A stretch of 8,166 nucleotides of DNA from Dehalococcoidia bacterium (GTDB taxonomy: Bacteria > Chloroflexota > Dehalococcoidia > UBA6926). Positions within the stretch are counted from its first letter, which is position 1; each line of letters begins with the position of its first letter. Below are positions 6,692 to 8,166 of the stretch, piece after piece. The stretch spans positions 1 through 8,166 of the forward strand of contig JAPYRO010000051.1 in the NCBI GenBank assembly GCA_029941095.1, written 5' to 3'. Both the position numbers and the translations under genes were made by a program. The notes below the pieces were generated by a model. The model did not search any database. It had not been told where the DNA came from and saw nothing but the letters and a program-made list of their open reading frames with translations.

Positions 6692-7664
6692 AATCTTTCA
6701 ACCAGCTCCTAGGAGATGCTCCAGGGACAGGGGTGCCCTCAACAATTTCTCCAATGACTTCATTTACCGAAGTTCCTTGCATTCTAGAGTTCGAAGTAAG
6801 AAGGATTCTATGAAAAATAATAGGCTCTAGTAAATTTTTGATGTCATCTGGCAACACATAATCTCTACCATCAATAAGTGCTCTGGCCTGCGCGCCCCTG
6901 ACTAAATTAAGTGATCCTCGAGGTGAAGCGCCAAGGAAAATAGAGGGATGCTTACGAGTAGACTGTACAATATCTACCGCATACTTTTTCACCAGATCGT
7001 CTACATAGATGTTTCTCACTAAGTCTTGCAATTTCAGTATTAGTTCAGATGAAGTCACTGCACCAAGACTATCGATTGGGTGTTCCAATCTGGTCAGTTC
7101 AACTATCTCCAATTCTGTTTCAGCCGTGGGGTAACCTATTTTGATCCGTAAGAAAAATCGATCTCTTTGGGCCTCAGGAAGAAGAAAGGTTCCCTCATGT
7201 TCCAAAGGGTTTTGTGTAGCGATCACAAAAAAAGGCTTTGGAAGTAAATGTGAGACTCCATCAATTGTAATTTGTGATTCTTCCATTGCTTCAAGTAAAG
7301 CGGATTGAGTCTTAGGAGTACCTCGATTAATCTCATCAGCAAGAACCATGTTGGACATAATTGGTCCTGGCCGAAATTCAAATTCGCTGGTCTTCTGGTT
7401 AAATAGGTTGACCCCTATTAGATCACTGGGTAATAAATCAGGAACGAACTGTACTCTATTAAAAGTTAACCCCAAAGAAATCGCGAGGCTTCGAGCAAGC
7501 ATTGTTTTACCAACCCCTGGCAAATCTTCAATCAAAATATGTCCACCGCTAATAATAGCTGTAACCGCTAACTCAGCAACTGATCTTTTCCCTTTTATTA
7601 CTCTTTCCAAATTATCAATAACAGATAATGCAGCCTTTTTCCCCGCTCCCACTTCACTAACCAT
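6690..7664 (-). CDS. MoxR-family AAA+ ATPase
   Basis: A 324-residue AAA+ ATPase of the MoxR family, full length for the family and cytoplasmic (no membrane segment). Visible motifs are Walker A LPGVGKT (48-54, Lys53), the family stretch FVPDLLPSDLIG (73-84), Walker B MVLADEINR (106-114, Asp110 and Glu111), a presensor region LLEAMEE (123-129), sensor 1 VIATQNP (147-153), the arginine-finger helix EAQRDRF (164-170) and sensor 2 GASPRG (245-250, Arg249), followed by the helical lid. It is the first gene of the minus-strand operon. The ATG has a GGAGG 11 nt upstream. MoxR proteins are generally viewed as chaperones that remodel or load cofactors onto VWA-domain partners; here the adjacent DUF58 protein and the membrane transglutaminase-like protein are the likely clients. 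The symbol moxR is a family name and no specific subfamily is claimed, although the gene order resembles the subfamily named after Thermotoga TM0930. Confidence 0.96.
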   Translation of the reverse strand: MVSEVGAGKKAALSVIDNLERVIKGKRSVAELAVTAIISGGHILIEDLPGVGKTMLARSLAISLGLTFNRVQFVPDLLPSDLIGVNLFNQKTSEFEFRPGPIMSNMVLADEINRGTPKTQSALLEAMEESQITIDGVSHLLPKPFFVIATQNPLEHEGTFLLPEAQRDRFFLRIKIGYPTAETELEIVELTRLEHPIDSLGAVTSSELILKLQDLVRNIYVDDLVKKYAVDIVQSTRKHPSIFLGASPRGSLNLVRGAQARALIDGRDYVLPDDIKNLLEPIIFHRILLTSNSRMQGTSVNEVIGEIVEGTPVPGASPRSWLKD

Positions 7665-7675
7665 TTACAAATTAA

Positions 7676-7680
7676 CCTCC
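7676..7680 (-). promoter_or_regulatory. Shine-Dalgarno GGAGG for the MoxR gene
   Basis: A full GGAGG on the minus strand lies 11 nt before the ATG at 7664-7662. The spacing is slightly long, but it is the strongest ribosome binding site in the window and fits a first gene of an operon. Confidence 0.7.
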
Positions 7681-7721
7681 ACAAGCTCTAATATACCAAC
7701 TAATCATGATCATTTAGTATT

Positions 7722-7746
7722 AATATCAATAAGCAAATATCAATAA
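7722..7746. repeat. Paired 11-bp direct repeats (AATATCAATAA), 14-bp period
   Basis: AATATCAATAA occurs at 7722-7732 and again at 7736-7746. On the minus strand each copy reads TTATTGATATT and contains a -35-like TTGATA. Lying 57-83 bp upstream of the moxR start, they could be regulator half-sites or overlapping -35 elements. The low complexity of the region tempers this. Confidence 0.5.
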
Positions 7747-7761
7747 AGGAATACAGTATAA

Positions 7762-7914
7762 ATGTTTAAAGAACAAGAACCAATGAAATCAGCATTAATT
7801 GTGGTTGGCGGTGATCTTAAAATGAACCCCAAAATACAGGCTAAGACTCCACTGATTAAGATACTAACCATCAATACTAGAGAGGTGAGCAAAGCGAACC
7901 TCGACCAACATTAA
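7762..7914 (+). CDS. Possible small protein of 50 residues (doubtful)
   Basis: ATG at 7762 opens a 50-codon frame ending in TAA at 7912-7914. An AAGGA (7746-7750) stands 11 nt upstream, the same spacing as the MoxR site. The product is basic and soluble-looking: MFKEQEPMKSALIVVGGD is its N-terminus, and it has no membrane segment, cysteine or recognised motif. A second in-frame ATG at 7783 would give a shorter form. It sits alone in the divergent intergenic region. I do not recognise it, and a chance frame of this length in 385 bp is plausible. Confidence 0.22.
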   Translation: MFKEQEPMKSALIVVGGDLKMNPKIQAKTPLIKILTINTREVSKANLDQH

Positions 7915-7925
7915 GAAATCCCCAA

Positions 7926-7949
7926 TTATGTAATATATTATTGACATAA
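7926..7949. promoter_or_regulatory. Dyad TTATGT-N12-ACATAA, possible operator
   Basis: Two 6-bp arms (7926-7931 and 7944-7949) are exact reverse complements separated by 12 AT-rich bases. A consensus -35-like TTGACA (7941-7946) overlaps the right arm but has no -10 at 16-18 bp. The dyad lies about 60 bp upstream of the extended -10. The geometry suits a dimeric regulator, but arms of 6 bp in AT-rich DNA arise easily by chance. Confidence 0.3.
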
Positions 7950-8008
7950 AGTAATCCCATCATCTTCACAAGGGTTGTGGTTTCCAGAATGCAACACCGT
8001 ATTGAGAT

Positions 8009-8017
8009 TGATATAAT
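8009..8017 (+). promoter_or_regulatory. Extended -10 promoter (TGATATAAT) for the plus-strand gene at 8050
   Basis: TGA followed by a perfect TATAAT (8012-8017) matches the TGn extended -10 consensus. The -35 region at 16-17 bp spacing (around 7989-7995) is poor, as expected for extended -10 promoters. Transcription would start near 8024, giving a leader of about 20-25 nt. Confidence 0.65.
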
Positions 8018-8049
8018 GCCCTAATAAAGGTAGCGTATGGTTGGACATC

Positions 8050-8166
8050 ATGAGTACTAAATTTCGATACATTTTCGGCATAGTTACTGTTGTGCTTCTT
8101 ACACTGGTTGTATCAGGTATCGTTTATCTTGTAGGTAATTCCAGTGCCCAGGACTCAGGTTTAGCG
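8050..8166 (+). CDS. N-terminus of an exported or membrane-anchored protein, cut by the window edge
   Basis: Thirty-nine codons are visible, open to the window edge. After a short basic start (MSTKFRY) comes a long hydrophobic stretch (about residues 8-29), followed by NSSAQDSGLA. This is a signal peptide or an N-terminal anchor; SSA-Q could be a signal peptidase I site, and there is no lipobox cysteine. ATG at 8050 has only a close GGA (8043-8045) as ribosome site. An in-frame TTG at 8041 lies 10 nt after AAAGG (8026-8030) and would add three residues, so it is a real alternative start. The gene diverges from the moxR operon and has its own extended -10 promoter. The mature domain is outside the window, so function is unknown. 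Confidence 0.7.
   Translation, partial: MSTKFRYIFGIVTVVLLTLVVSGIVYLVGNSSAQDSGLA

Larger units (their letters stand above)
7665..8049. other. Divergent intergenic region between the moxR operon and a plus-strand gene
   Basis: These 385 bp must hold the control signals for two divergent units. Visible are two 11-bp direct repeats (7722-7732, 7736-7746), a short palindrome ATGATCAT (7706-7713), a possible 50-codon ORF (7762-7914), a small stem GAGGT/ACCTC (7882-7886, 7898-7902), a dyad TTATGT-N12-ACATAA (7926-7949) and an extended -10 promoter (8009-8017). The minus-strand promoter for moxR could not be placed with confidence: TATATT (minus strand, 7695-7690) is a candidate -10 but has no good -35 at the right distance. 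No tRNA and no recognised riboswitch is seen. Confidence 0.7.

Noticed and set aside
7348..7746. Plus-strand open frame of 132 codons opposite the 5' part of the MoxR gene
   Set aside because: Most of it is antisense to the Walker A and B region of a clear AAA+ gene; its translation has no recognisable family.
7941..7969. Consensus TTGACA at 7941-7946 as a -35 box of a promoter
   Set aside because: At 16-18 bp spacing there is only TCTTCA, CTTCAC or TTCACA, with no -10 resemblance.
7882..8038. Possible c-di-GMP-I (GEMM) riboswitch: GCAAAGC at 7889-7895 and GGTAGCG at 8029-8035
   Set aside because: The two pieces are about 130 nt apart, the conserved paired stems are missing, and the extended -10 promoter lies between them, so they would not be on the same leader.

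Overview
The window is a compact chromosomal segment of an AT-rich bacterium with standard bacterial codon usage. It uses ATG, GTG and TTG starts, most of them behind a recognisable Shine-Dalgarno. The combination of a DnaE-type polymerase, a MoxR/DUF58/transglutaminase cassette and the style of the protein sequences suggests a Chloroflexota-like lineage (Dehalococcoidia or SAR202 type). That is an impression from memory; no search was run. No tRNA, rRNA, insertion sequence, CRISPR array or phage gene is visible.

Layout. Bases 1-2555 (+) hold the 3' two thirds of dnaE, the catalytic subunit of DNA polymerase III. It enters the window just before the first catalytic aspartates and carries a recent 81-bp in-frame tandem duplication in a late linker. 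Converging on it with no intergenic base at all is a four-gene minus-strand run, read right to left: a MoxR AAA+ ATPase (7664-6690), a DUF58 membrane-anchored protein (6679-5453), a TgpA-like membrane transglutaminase-fold protein (5456-3153) and an O6-alkylguanine-DNA alkyltransferase (3149-2556). Gaps are 10 bp, a 4-bp overlap and 3 bp, so they are almost certainly one transcription unit. To the right lies a 385-bp divergent intergenic region (7665-8049) with paired 11-bp repeats, a doubtful 50-codon ORF and a good extended -10 promoter. The promoter serves a plus-strand gene of which only the N-terminal membrane or signal segment is visible (8050 to the window edge).

Function. MoxR ATPases with DUF58 and membrane transglutaminase-like partners form a widespread but poorly understood envelope cassette. 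The AAA+ protein is thought to act as a chaperone or remodeller for the VWA-like DUF58 partner and the exported transglutaminase-like domain. The most striking point here is that the transglutaminase-like protein has Ser in place of the catalytic Cys and Glu in place of the triad Asp, while His is kept. It may therefore be a pseudoenzyme or use altered chemistry. A second unexpected signal is a perfect 14-bp inverted repeat with a 6-nt loop inside the DUF58 coding sequence, at the codons leading into its metal-site-like strand. The DNA-repair gene at the end of this operon is probably a passenger for expression rather than a functional partner.
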